DNA of 16,735 nucleotides from JBCBTD01 sp039818825. Lineage in GTDB: Bacteria; Pseudomonadota; Alphaproteobacteria; Geminicoccales; Geminicoccaceae. The translations under genes were made by a program, and so were the position numbers. The stretch spans positions 1 through 16,735 of the forward strand of contig JBCBTD010000081.1 of assembly GCA_039818825.1 (NCBI GenBank), written 5' to 3'. The notes beneath the pieces are model-generated. The model worked only from the letters and a program-made list of their open reading frames with translations, did no database searches and was not told where the DNA came from. Shown piece after piece: positions 1 to 6,733 of this stretch; position 1 is the first letter of the stretch, and the number at the start of each line of letters is the position of its first letter.

Positions 1-40
1 ATGAAAATATACCTAGATTGGCGGAACCACAAGGCGCGTA

Positions 41-985
41 TCAGGCGCGGCCGGCAGCCAGCACGGCGATGAGGTCGTGTGCAACGGTGGCGGCGGCGAG
101 TGCGGTGATCTCGGCGACGTCGTACGCTGGGGCGACCTCGACGACGTCGGCGCCAACGAGGTTCAATCCCTCGAGGCCACGCACCAACTCCAGCGCCTGG
201 GCGCTGCTGAAGCCGCCTGGCACCGGGGTGCCCGTGCCGGGCGCGAAGGCCGGATCCATACAGTCGACGTCGAAGGTGACGTAGGCCGGGCCGGTGCCGG
301 CCACGCGGCGGATGCGCTCCAGCGTCGCATCGAGTCCGTGGCGATGCACCCAGGGTGCCGTGAGCCGCGTGAAGCCATGGGACTCGGCATTGTGTGTGCG
401 CAGACCCACCTGCACCGAGCGGGCCGGATCGATCAGGCCGTCGCGGGCCGCCCGCAGGAACATGGTGCCGTGGTCGAGGCGCGCGCCATCGTCGGGCCAA
501 GTATCCGAATGCGCATCGAACTGGATCAGCCCAAGGGCGCCGTGGCGCGCGGCATGAGCTTGGAGGCACGGGTAGGTGACGAAGTGGTCGCCGCCGAGGG
601 CGAGGCACCATGCTCCGGAATCGACGATCGTCGCTACGTGATCAGCCAAGCTTGCGGCCACCGTCAACGGAGCGCCGGGATCGACGAACGCGTCGCCGTA
701 GTCGATCACGGCTAGTCGCTCGAACGGATCGAACCCGAACGGAAAGGCCAACAGCTCGGCCAGTTGGACCGATGCTGCCCGGATCGCCCGCGGACCGAGC
801 CGGGCGCCTGGCCGGTAGGTGACCGCGCCATCGAAGGGCAGGCCGGTCACGGCGACGTCGACGCCCGTGAGGTCTCGGCTGTAGCGACGGCGGCAGAAGC
901 TGAGCGCGCCAGCATAGGTCAGTTCGAGCTCACGACCTTTGTTGCTGTTCGCGAGGAACGCCTGATCGCCGGTCGCCTTGGTCAT
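41..985 (-). CDS. speB: Agmatinase (ureohydrolase family)
   Basis: This 314-residue protein belongs to the arginase/agmatinase/ureohydrolase family and probably hydrolyses agmatine to putrescine and urea in the cytoplasm with two Mn ions. Visible metal ligands are H134 in GGDHF, D157/H159/D161 in DAHSD, and D239/D241 in DVDCMD. E283 in VVEVAP is the conserved late glutamate. The LDHGTMF segment (residues 170-176) and the DPAFAPGTGTPVPGG block match E. coli SpeB as I remember it, which favours agmatinase over arginase or formiminoglutamase. Length is normal for the family. The ATG at 985 has only a weak ribosome binding site. The gene lies 65 nt downstream of a DUF302 gene on the same strand, separated from it by two strong hairpins, so its expression may be partly uncoupled. 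Another guanidino acid hydrolase specificity is possible, since family members differ by few residues. Confidence 0.87.
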   Translation of the reverse strand: MTKATGDQAFLANSNKGRELELTYAGALSFCRRRYSRDLTGVDVAVTGLPFDGAVTYRPGARLGPRAIRAASVQLAELLAFPFGFDPFERLAVIDYGDAFVDPGAPLTVAASLADHVATIVDSGAWCLALGGDHFVTYPCLQAHAARHGALGLIQFDAHSDTWPDDGARLDHGTMFLRAARDGLIDPARSVQVGLRTHNAESHGFTRLTAPWVHRHGLDATLERIRRVAGTGPAYVTFDVDCMDPAFAPGTGTPVPGGFSSAQALELVRGLEGLNLVGADVVEVAPAYDVAEITALAAATVAHDLIAVLAAGRA

Positions 986-1015
986 GCGTTCGCTGCCTGC
1001 AGCTCGGCCCCGTTC

Positions 1016-1043
1016 GTCGCCATCGCCGTCGGGCGATGGCGAC
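1016..1043 (-). other. Perfect 12-bp stem-loop between DUF302 gene and speB
   Basis: Bases 1016-1027 are perfectly complementary to 1032-1043, leaving a 4-nt loop (GTCG on the plus strand, CGAC on the minus strand). It lies in the 65-nt gap between the DUF302 stop and the speB start. No run of T follows on either strand, so it is not a classic intrinsic terminator. It could be an intercistronic RNA-stability hairpin, a Rho-linked 3' end or part of a dispersed repeat. Confidence 0.6.
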
Positions 1044-1045
1044 CG

Positions 1046-1063
1046 CGCGGTCAGTTGACCGCG
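1046..1063 (-). other. Inverted repeat overlapping the DUF302 stop codon
   Basis: CGCGGTCA at 1046-1053 is repeated inverted at 1056-1063. As RNA it would form a 7-bp stem with a 4-nt loop. It overlaps the TGA stop of the DUF302 gene (1051-1053) and is only 2 nt from the next, longer hairpin at 1016-1043. The pair reads like a two-hairpin 3' structure in the minus-strand transcript. Confidence 0.5.
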
Positions 1064-1524
1064 TTGTCCGCGATCGTTTCGAGAATGGCGTCGAGTTCGG
1101 CGGCCATCGTCGCCAATGCCTCGCCGCCATCTGTGTACGGTGCGAAGACCTGGGTGGCGCGGACGTAGCTCAAGACAGCGGTGCCGTCCCCGCTCTCGGT
1201 GACGTAGAGGCGAAGCGGCGCTTCGATCCCTGCCTGCACACTGGCTTCGAGCATCCTGATCGCGAAATCAGGAGCGTAGACCCCGAGCACCGCATTGCCG
1301 GGGATCGTCACGCCCAGGGACTTGGCGCCAACGGTCGCACTCGCTTTGGTGACGACGTTGAGCGGGCTGGCCTTCACCGCGTCCTCGGTCCGCTGCATCA
1401 GCGTGGCGTAGTCGTGCTCGCTCTGGCGGATTTCCCAACCGGGCAGCTCGGCGAAGCCATCGGCGGCGAAAGCAGCCGACGTCGACAGCGCCAGCAGCGC
1501 CAAACCCAAGAAAAGCCGTCGCAT
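1051..1524 (-). CDS. Secreted DUF302 family protein
   Basis: This small protein (157 residues from the second ATG) has a clear Sec signal peptide: MRRLF followed by a Leu/Ala-rich core, with probable cleavage after AFA near residue 20. The mature part carries the DUF302 pattern: an YATLMQRTEDAV helix, a LGVTIPGNAVLGVYAP segment, and a final helix after LRLYVTESGDGTAVLSYVRATQVFAPY. DUF302 proteins have no settled biochemical role, so none is assigned. Two ATGs lie side by side. The GAGGAGGA at 1536-1529 sits about 4-5 nt before the second (1524) but almost touches the first (1527), so the second is preferred. It follows the HlyD gene by about 90 nt on the same strand and probably shares its transcript. 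A periplasmic helper role beside type I secretion is only a guess. Confidence 0.75.
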   Translation of the reverse strand: MRRLFLGLALLALSTSAAFAADGFAELPGWEIRQSEHDYATLMQRTEDAVKASPLNVVTKASATVGAKSLGVTIPGNAVLGVYAPDFAIRMLEASVQAGIEAPLRLYVTESGDGTAVLSYVRATQVFAPYTDGGEALATMAAELDAILETIADNAVN

Positions 1525-1528
1525 CATG

Positions 1529-1536
1529 TCCTCCTC
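1529..1536 (-). promoter_or_regulatory. Ribosome binding site deciding the DUF302 start
   Basis: GAGGAGGA on the minus strand is a near-perfect anti-16S match. Its spacing of 4-5 nt favours the ATG at 1524 over that at 1527. A 10-bp palindrome, GAACGCGTTC (1538-1547), lies immediately upstream. Confidence 0.6.
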
Positions 1537-1616
1537 AGAACGCGTTCGGGCCTGCCATGCCGCCCCACTTGGCGCTGCGCAACCGTGAGCGCGGGATCGT
1601 GAACGCAGGCGGGACC

Positions 1617-2885
1617 TCAGCTTTCGCGCAGGCCCTTGAACCAGAAGCCGGACAGCGGCTCGATGATGTACGACGCAAGGCTGCGTTCACCGGTGTTGAT
1701 CCGGACCTCGACGGGTGCGCCGGAGATGATGCCACCGTTCTCGCGGGCGAACTCCAACGACTCGTCGCTGAGGGTCAGCCAAGCGCGGTAGAACGACCCC
1801 GTCTCGTCGTCCGTCCGTCCGGCGTCGATCTGCTCCAAGGTTGCGTGCAGTCGCGTGGCGTAGCGGCTCGGCAGGTGTGAGAACGCAATGTCTGCCGTCT
1901 GACCGATCTGCACCCGGTCGACGTCCATCGGCGAGAGCATCGCCTGGATGATGAAGACCTCGCCCTCCGGAACCAGCGCAACGGCTTCCGCATTGGGTTC
2001 GAGGATGGCGCCGGGTCCACGGAAGCGCAGGTCGATCACGTGTCCGGCCTGCGGCGCGCGAAGCACCAGCCGCTCGAGGCTGTCTTCTAGTGCCACCAAC
2101 GACGTCTGATGCTCGTCCAGTTCGGCGACGCTCGCCGAGCGTTCGGACTCGTAGCGGCGGAACGCGTCGGCGCGCTCGTTCGCGTACTGCACGCGCGCGT
2201 CGTTCAACTCCAAGCGCGCCCGCTGCAGTTGGAGGGTGATCTCCGAGAGGTCGGTGTCGATGTCGTAGCGTTGGCGGCGCATCTCCAGAACGCGCATTCT
2301 TGGCGCTGCGCCGCGGCGCTCCAGCTCCTCCAACAGCTCGACCTGGTCCGAGACCTCCTTGACCTCACGCTCTTTGGATTGCTTCACGTCGGCGAGACCT
2401 TCGATCTCGGCCTGCTTCAACGCGATGCGTTCCTCCAGCAGCAACAACCTTTGGGTGTGTGCCTCGCGCTCGCGCGCAAGCAGGCTTTGATGGCGGCGTA
2501 GCACGTCTTCCGGCGCGCTGCCGTCGACCACCAGCTCGTCGCGTTCTTCGATCAATGCGTCGTACCGCGCCACCGTCACCGAGGCCTCGTGGGCGCGCTG
2601 GCGGAGTACGGTGACCTGCCGCTCCAGCTCGGGATCTTCGAGGAGCATCAGCGCGGCACCGGCTTCGACGCGATCGCCGTCGCGGACCAGCACCTCGGCG
2701 ATCCGTCCGCCTTGCTGGTGGCCGATGGGCAGGCGCTGTGACAGGTGAACCAACTCACCGGTCGCGACGGCGCCGGTCGCCATCGGTGCATAGGAGGAGA
2801 ACACCAGCAGTCCGCCGAAGAACGCGATGCCGGCGACGAGCGCCATCATGAACGGCAAGCGGAGCATTGACCAGAACGTGTTCAT
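1617..2885 (-). CDS. Type I secretion membrane fusion protein, HlyD/PrtE family
   Basis: This 422-residue periplasmic adaptor would link the inner-membrane ABC exporter to an outer-membrane TolC-like channel. One N-terminal membrane segment (about residues 10-32) is followed by a lipoyl-like half with HQQGGRIAEVLVRDGDRV (56-73). A long charged heptad-rich coiled-coil region covers roughly 86-270. The second lipoyl half is marked by LRAPQAGHVIDL, and a C-terminal beta region ends in YIIEPLSGFWFKGLRES. This order and length match HlyD/PrtE/AprE adaptors. Its ATG overlaps the end of the upstream ATPase gene in an ATGA arrangement (2885-2882), so translation is coupled and the two should form one exporter. 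The outer-membrane component is not encoded here and is presumably supplied from elsewhere. Confidence 0.9.
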   Translation of the reverse strand: MNTFWSMLRLPFMMALVAGIAFFGGLLVFSSYAPMATGAVATGELVHLSQRLPIGHQQGGRIAEVLVRDGDRVEAGAALMLLEDPELERQVTVLRQRAHEASVTVARYDALIEERDELVVDGSAPEDVLRRHQSLLAREREAHTQRLLLLEERIALKQAEIEGLADVKQSKEREVKEVSDQVELLEELERRGAAPRMRVLEMRRQRYDIDTDLSEITLQLQRARLELNDARVQYANERADAFRRYESERSASVAELDEHQTSLVALEDSLERLVLRAPQAGHVIDLRFRGPGAILEPNAEAVALVPEGEVFIIQAMLSPMDVDRVQIGQTADIAFSHLPSRYATRLHATLEQIDAGRTDDETGSFYRAWLTLSDESLEFARENGGIISGAPVEVRINTGERSLASYIIEPLSGFWFKGLRES

Positions 2886-4585
2886 GCGTTGGCTACCAGA
2901 CGCGTGGGTTGTTGGAGACGGGCGATGATTTCGCGGGCCGGTCCGTCGGCGGCGATCTGCCCGTTGCGGATGACCACGATCCGGTCGGCAAGTGACGCCA
3001 GACGCAGATCGTGCACCGCCATGATCGTCAGTTTCGAGTCCTCGCGACGCTGCTTCAACAGCGTCTCCAGCGCCCGCGTCGCCGTGCCGTCGAGATGGGC
3101 GTAGGGCTCGTCGAGAATCAACACCGGCGGATCGCCGTAGACGGCGCGGGCGAGCGCTACCTGTTGGCGCTGGCCGCCCGAGAGCGGCATACCGTCGGCC
3201 TCCAATATGGTCTCGAAACCTTCCTTCAGCGCCTTGATCATCGGCGTCGCGCCGGCGCCGTCGGCGGCGACGAACACCGCGTCCCGGTCGACCTCCGGCG
3301 CTAGCCGGGCGATGTTGTCGGCGATGGTTGCCGGGAAAAGCGCCAGGTGCTGGGGAAGATAACCCACGAGCTGGCCGAACTGCGTCGCCGGGTAGAGTTC
3401 GACCGAGGCTCCACCGAGCGTCACTTCGCCGACCTGTGGCCGCCGGACGCCGGCGAGCAAGTCTAGAAGCGTGGTCTTGCCGGCGCCGGACGGACCGATC
3501 ACGGCGACGAGCTCACCGCCTTTGAACTCCAACCCGACGTCGCGGAGGATTACTTGGGTCGGCGAAAGGGCGACCGAGGCCTTGCGGACGGTCAGGACGT
3601 TTTCGGGATCAGGCAGCCGATCACGCGGGATCACGTCCTCCGTCTTGTCGAGCAAGGACTGGACGCGGCGCCACGCCCGGCGGCCGTTGACCAGCACGTG
3701 CATTCCCGAGATCGCTTGGTCGGCTGGCGCGAGGCAGCGACCGAGCAGGATCGACGCCGCGATCATCGCGCCGGCGCCGAGTTCGCCCTGGAGAACGAGA
3801 TACGCACCCAGGCCGAGGACGCCAGATTGCAGCGCGTAGCGAAGGAAACGAGCGAGACCGGTGAGTTGTGCAGACTCGTCCATCGTCTCGACGATCGTCG
3901 GCGTCGCCTCGGTCCGGTCGGCCGAAAGCCGGGCCAAAAGGCCGGTTTCGAGCCCCATCGCCCGGAGCATCCGGCGCCCGCTGAGAAACGCGTCGGCGCG
4001 GCGGCTGATCATCTGTCCGGCGCGCGCCGTGATGGTCTGCCCGCGCATGGTGCGCCAGGCATTGATGCCAGTCACGATCGCCAGGATCAGCATCGCCGCC
4101 ACACCGTAGATGCCCAGCCAGGGGTGCAGGATCGCCATGGCGGCGAGGAACAGGATCGAGAACGGCAGGTCCATGACCCCGAACAGCGCGGGCGTCTGGT
4201 AGCTTTCGCGCACCCGCGAGAGGTCCTCGTGGGGCTTGGTCCCCTCGGCCATCCGTGCCGCGGCCTGGAGCGACGGCTCGAACAGATAGCTTTCCAACCA
4301 CAGGCCGAACCGTCGCCCGGCTTGGAGCCGCATCGCCTCCAGAACGCCGTACGTAAGGAATGCCGCCGCCGCCAACGCGGTGATCAGCAGCAAGGTTTCG
4401 ACGCTGCCCGAGACCAGTACCCGGTCGTAGATCTGTAGCATGTACAGGGGGCCGGCGAGCATCAGCAGCGCGATCGCGCAACTTATCAGCGCCAAAAGCC
4501 CCATGAGCAGTCGATTGCGCCGCACTGCAACGCGGAGCATGGCCCGCGGACTTTCGGTTGCCGCCAACTGTGTTCGCTCCGTCAT
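2882..4585 (-). CDS. Type I secretion ABC transporter ATPase/permease, PrtD family
   Basis: This 567-residue fused permease/ATPase energises one-step export of an unfolded protein with a C-terminal signal. The N-terminal half has ABC type-1 membrane helices, opening with LLALISCAIALLMLAGPLYMLQIYDRVLVSGSVETL, a typical PrtD/AprD/LapB-like start without a peptidase domain. The ATPase half shows Walker A GPSGAGKTT (364-372, K370), the Q-loop in YLPQHLALF, signature LSGGQ (468-472), Walker B VLILDEP with D492/E493, a D-loop AHLD and switch H525. All catalytic residues are present. It overlaps the HlyD-family gene by 4 nt. The sapC gene is divergent across a 175-nt spacer. The cargo is not identifiable in the window. 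The ATG at 4585 has a weak ribosome binding site. Confidence 0.92.
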   Translation of the reverse strand: MTERTQLAATESPRAMLRVAVRRNRLLMGLLALISCAIALLMLAGPLYMLQIYDRVLVSGSVETLLLITALAAAAFLTYGVLEAMRLQAGRRFGLWLESYLFEPSLQAAARMAEGTKPHEDLSRVRESYQTPALFGVMDLPFSILFLAAMAILHPWLGIYGVAAMLILAIVTGINAWRTMRGQTITARAGQMISRRADAFLSGRRMLRAMGLETGLLARLSADRTEATPTIVETMDESAQLTGLARFLRYALQSGVLGLGAYLVLQGELGAGAMIAASILLGRCLAPADQAISGMHVLVNGRRAWRRVQSLLDKTEDVIPRDRLPDPENVLTVRKASVALSPTQVILRDVGLEFKGGELVAVIGPSGAGKTTLLDLLAGVRRPQVGEVTLGGASVELYPATQFGQLVGYLPQHLALFPATIADNIARLAPEVDRDAVFVAADGAGATPMIKALKEGFETILEADGMPLSGGQRQQVALARAVYGDPPVLILDEPYAHLDGTATRALETLLKQRREDSKLTIMAVHDLRLASLADRIVVIRNGQIAADGPAREIIARLQQPTRLVANA

Positions 4586-4652
4586 CGTCGCCGGTCGGGC
4601 GTGGGTTGCGTCCAGTGCGGACCAGGATCATCCAATCTACCGCGGGTTCGAA

Positions 4653-4670
4653 CCGGTGTCTTCTCACCGG
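4653..4670. other. Hairpin in the divergent spacer
   Basis: CCGGTG (4653-4658) and CACCGG (4665-4670) form a perfect 6-bp stem with a 6-nt loop in the spacer between the secretion ATPase gene and sapC. The GGGTTCGAACC just before it looks like a tRNA T-loop at first sight, but the flanking bases do not pair as a T-stem. It may be an untranslated-leader structure or a protein-binding dyad. Confidence 0.3.
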
Positions 4671-4692
4671 AGGCGCCCTTAGGTACGGAGAG

Positions 4693-4714
4693 CCGCGCGT
4701 GCAGTGCACCGCGG
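4693..4714. promoter_or_regulatory. Candidate operator: 22-bp dyad in the divergent promoter region
   Basis: CCGCG at 4693-4697 and GTGCA at 4699-4703 are mirrored by TGCAC at 4705-4709 and CGCGG at 4710-4714. Only one extra base (4698) and a central G break the symmetry. It lies 46 nt upstream of the sapC start and about 108 nt upstream of the secretion ATPase start, in the only divergent intergenic region of the window. That is a plausible place for a dimeric regulator to act on both directions. No regulator gene is present nearby. Confidence 0.4.
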
Positions 4715-4760
4715 TCCAACCTGCCGATTATGCCCAAGCCACGACCCAGGAGACAAGGAC

Positions 4761-5546
4761 ATGGCGCGCCAATTGCTGATCTACGAACGTGCGGTTCCTC
4801 TTTCCAGCCAACGTCACGCCGGTTGGAGCATCCGCGCGACGCAGCGATACGGCGTGGCGCGCGACGTCAACTCACTGCCGGTGATGGCCACCGAGATCCC
4901 GGCGGCGGCGCGCGATCATGCGATCGTGTTCGCTGGCCAGGACTTGCCGATGCCGGCGGTGATCCTCGGCGCGCGCGATGGGCAAAATCTGTATCTGGAC
5001 GACAATGACGGCTGGCGGGTGTCTTATGTTCCCGCATTTCTCCGCCGCTACCCGTTCGTGTTCGCCAACACTGCCGAGGGCAAGGCCTTCACCCTGTGCA
5101 TCGACGAGACCTACGACGGCTGCAATCAGAACGGCGAGGGCGAGCGGCTGTTCGATTCCACCGGCGAGCGGACGCAGTACCTGCAGAACGTCATCAATTT
5201 CGTGCAGAAGTACCAGGTCGAGTTCGAGCGGACGAAGCAGTTCTGCGAACGGTTGAAGAGCCTGGACCTGCTGGCGCCGGTGCAAATCAGCCTGAAGGTC
5301 GGTAGTGGGCAGCAAATCGGTTTGGCGGGCGTCCAGGCCGTCAATCGTGAAAAGCTCAAAGCGCTGCAGCCGGACGTCGTCCACGATCTACTGAAAAGCG
5401 ACGCGTTGGAGTTGATCTACGTCCACTTGAACTCACTGGCCAACCTCCAGCGCCTCGCGCAATGGGCGGGCGGCCAGGCCAGTGGCGGTGGCAACGGCAT
5501 CGACCTGTCGCGGCCTAGCGACGAGCCCAGCTTCGATTCGATCTGA
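4761..5546 (+). CDS. sapC: SapC family protein
   Basis: This 261-residue protein is of the SapC family, named for a Campylobacter fetus gene encoded with S-layer export functions. The recognisable core is W86 to E116: WRVSYVPAFLRRYPFVFA, then FTLCIDE. It is followed by GERLFDSTGERTQYLQNVINFVQKY and a mixed C-terminal part with QPDVVHDLLKSDALELIYVHLNSLANLQRL. There is no signal peptide or clear membrane segment, so it is probably cytoplasmic. Length is typical. The ATG at 4761 follows AGGAG at 4748-4752; the in-frame ATG at 4704 would add a Cys/Pro-rich tail unlike the family. Divergent placement from a PrtD/HlyD exporter supports a link to type I export of a surface protein, but the biochemical role is unknown. 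A 140-nt gap with strong secondary structure separates it from the next operon. Confidence 0.85.
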   Translation: MARQLLIYERAVPLSSQRHAGWSIRATQRYGVARDVNSLPVMATEIPAAARDHAIVFAGQDLPMPAVILGARDGQNLYLDDNDGWRVSYVPAFLRRYPFVFANTAEGKAFTLCIDETYDGCNQNGEGERLFDSTGERTQYLQNVINFVQKYQVEFERTKQFCERLKSLDLLAPVQISLKVGSGQQIGLAGVQAVNREKLKALQPDVVHDLLKSDALELIYVHLNSLANLQRLAQWAGGQASGGGNGIDLSRPSDEPSFDSI

Positions 5547-5562
5547 TCCCTCGGAGCATCGC

Positions 5563-5600
5563 CGCGGCAGACTGCTGAATTTGACGGCAGTTCTGTTGCG
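5563..5600 (+). other. Long imperfect hairpin after sapC
   Basis: Bases 5563-5575 pair with 5587-5600, giving about 13 bp including two G-T pairs and one bulged T, with an 11-nt loop (5576-5586). It starts 16 nt after the sapC stop. There is no following T run, so a simple intrinsic terminator is unlikely. It could be a 3' stabilising hairpin for sapC or part of a leader regulating the downstream transporter. Confidence 0.4.
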
Positions 5601-5618
5601 CGAGGCTGGCGCGTGGGA

Positions 5619-5640
5619 GCATGTTGCCTGCTTGGCATGC
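5619..5640 (+). other. Second hairpin in the transporter leader
   Basis: GCAT (5619-5622) pairs with ATGC (5637-5640), and GCC (5626-5628) with GGC (5634-5636) around a 5-nt loop with a 3-nt bulge. An alternative pairing is GCATG (5619-5623) with CATGC (5636-5640). The alternative pairings could let it refold, but this is weak evidence. Confidence 0.25.
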
Positions 5641-5686
5641 AGCTTGCTGCCTCAAGAGCACCAGTTCTCGTTCGCGAAGGTTCACC

Positions 5687-6733
5687 ATGCGTCAGGTCGT
5701 TTCAGCCATCGTCATCGCCGCCACGCTGTGCCTGCCGGCCGTCGCCCAGGCCCGCGACAGCTTCCGCATCGCTTGGTCGATCTACGTCGGCTGGATGCCG
5801 TGGGGCTATGCCGCAGACGCCGGGATCGTCACCAAATGGGCCGACCGCTACGGCATCGAGATCGAGGTGGTCCAGGTCAACGACTACATCGAGAGCATCA
5901 ACCAGTACACGGCGGGTGGCTTCGACGGCTGCGTCATGACCAACATGGATGCCCTGACCATTCCGGCGGTGGGCGGCGTCGATTCGACCGCATTGATCAT
6001 CGGCGACTTCTCGAACGGTAACGACGGCATCGTGGCGAAGACGGCGACGTCCGTCGCGGAATTGAAGGGCGAGCGCGTCAACTTGGTCGAATTGTCGGTC
6101 TCGCATTATCTGCTCGCGCGGGCATTGGAGGCGAACGGCTTGGCCGAACGCGATCTGACCGTCGTCAACACGTCCGATGCGGACCTCGTGGCGGTGTTCG
6201 GCTCCAGTGACGACGTGAGCAACGTCGTCACTTGGAACCCGCTGCTCGCCGAGGTCCAAGCCTTTCCCGGTGCCACCAAACTGTTCGATTCGAGCCAGAT
6301 CCCTGGCGAGATCATCGACATGATGGTCGTCGACAGCGACGTCCTTGCCGCCAACCCTGACTTCGGCAAGGCGCTGGTCGGCGCCTGGTACGAGACGATG
6401 GCCTTGATGTCGGGTGTGGGCACCGAGGGGATCGACGCGCGCACCGCCATGGCCGCGGCCTCCGGCACGGACCTCGCCGGCTTCGAGGCCCAGCTCGCAT
6501 CGACGCGGATGTTCTACGATCCGGCCGAAGCCGTGACGTTTGCGACCTCGCCCGACCTCCTCGCGACGATGGACAAGGTTCGCCGCTTCTCCGACGTCCA
6601 CGGGTTGCTCGAGGGCGGGCTCGATACCGTCGGTATCGCCTTTCCGGACGGCTCCACCTTGGGTAGCTCCGACAACGTCAAGCTCCGGTTCACCGCCGAC
6701 TTCATGCAGATGGCGGCGGACGACGCGCTTTGA
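5687..6733 (+). CDS. Periplasmic substrate-binding protein of a probable guanidine ABC importer
   Basis: This 348-residue secreted binding protein resembles the NrtA/SsuA/TauA-like group found next to urea carboxylase (now known often to be guanidine carboxylase) genes. A clear Sec signal (MRQVVSAIVIAATLCLPAVAQA) has an AQA cleavage site after residue 22. The mature start DSFRIAWSIYVGWMPWGYA and the later GGFDGCVMTNMDALTIPA and GDFSNGNDGIVAK segments are characteristic of that group. The start at 5687 is chosen because it gives a proper signal peptide and has AAGG 6 nt upstream; the ATG at 5621 would prefix an unrelated Cys-rich stretch. The stop overlaps the TTG start of the permease. The downstream GdmH-like hydrolase makes guanidine the likeliest ligand; urea or another small guanidino compound is the alternative. 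Confidence 0.85.
   Translation: MRQVVSAIVIAATLCLPAVAQARDSFRIAWSIYVGWMPWGYAADAGIVTKWADRYGIEIEVVQVNDYIESINQYTAGGFDGCVMTNMDALTIPAVGGVDSTALIIGDFSNGNDGIVAKTATSVAELKGERVNLVELSVSHYLLARALEANGLAERDLTVVNTSDADLVAVFGSSDDVSNVVTWNPLLAEVQAFPGATKLFDSSQIPGEIIDMMVVDSDVLAANPDFGKALVGAWYETMALMSGVGTEGIDARTAMAAASGTDLAGFEAQLASTRMFYDPAEAVTFATSPDLLATMDKVRRFSDVHGLLEGGLDTVGIAFPDGSTLGSSDNVKLRFTADFMQMAADDAL

Larger units (their letters stand above)
5547..5686 (+). other. Structured 140-nt leader upstream of the guanidine-type operon
   Basis: There is no gene here. It holds the hairpins listed at 5563-5600 and 5619-5640, then a short GCAG-CTTG-CTGC stem (5639-5650), and the ribosome binding site AAGG (5677-5680) before the ATG at 5687. 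I searched by eye for the conserved cores of guanidine-I (ykkC), guanidine-II (ACGR loops) and guanidine-III motifs and found none. It may combine the 3' end of the sapC transcript with the operon promoter and leader. Confidence 0.4.

Noticed and set aside
1..72. Short frame starting ATGAAAATATAC at the window edge
   Set aside because: It has only 23 codons, overlaps the end of speB, lacks a visible upstream ribosome binding site and has no recognisable content. The AT-rich first 24 bases are too short to interpret.
4606..4636. Sigma-70-like promoter TTGCGT with TCCAAT for sapC
   Set aside because: The spacer would be 19 nt and the -10 match is poor; it does not exceed chance in this sequence.
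4641..4670. Possible tRNA, from GGGTTCGAACC resembling a T-loop
   Set aside because: The bases flanking TTCGAAC do not form a 5-bp T-stem, and no acceptor, D or anticodon arms can be built around it.
3621..4709. A 362-codon minus-strand frame over the secretion ATPase
   Set aside because: It is a different-frame shadow of the PrtD-type gene. Its composition is dominated by Arg, Pro, Gly and Ala with no domain.
5547..5686. Guanidine-I, -II or -III riboswitch upstream of the importer operon
   Set aside because: None of the conserved core strings or paired ACGR loops is present by eye, so the leader is listed only as structured. A covariance search would be decisive.
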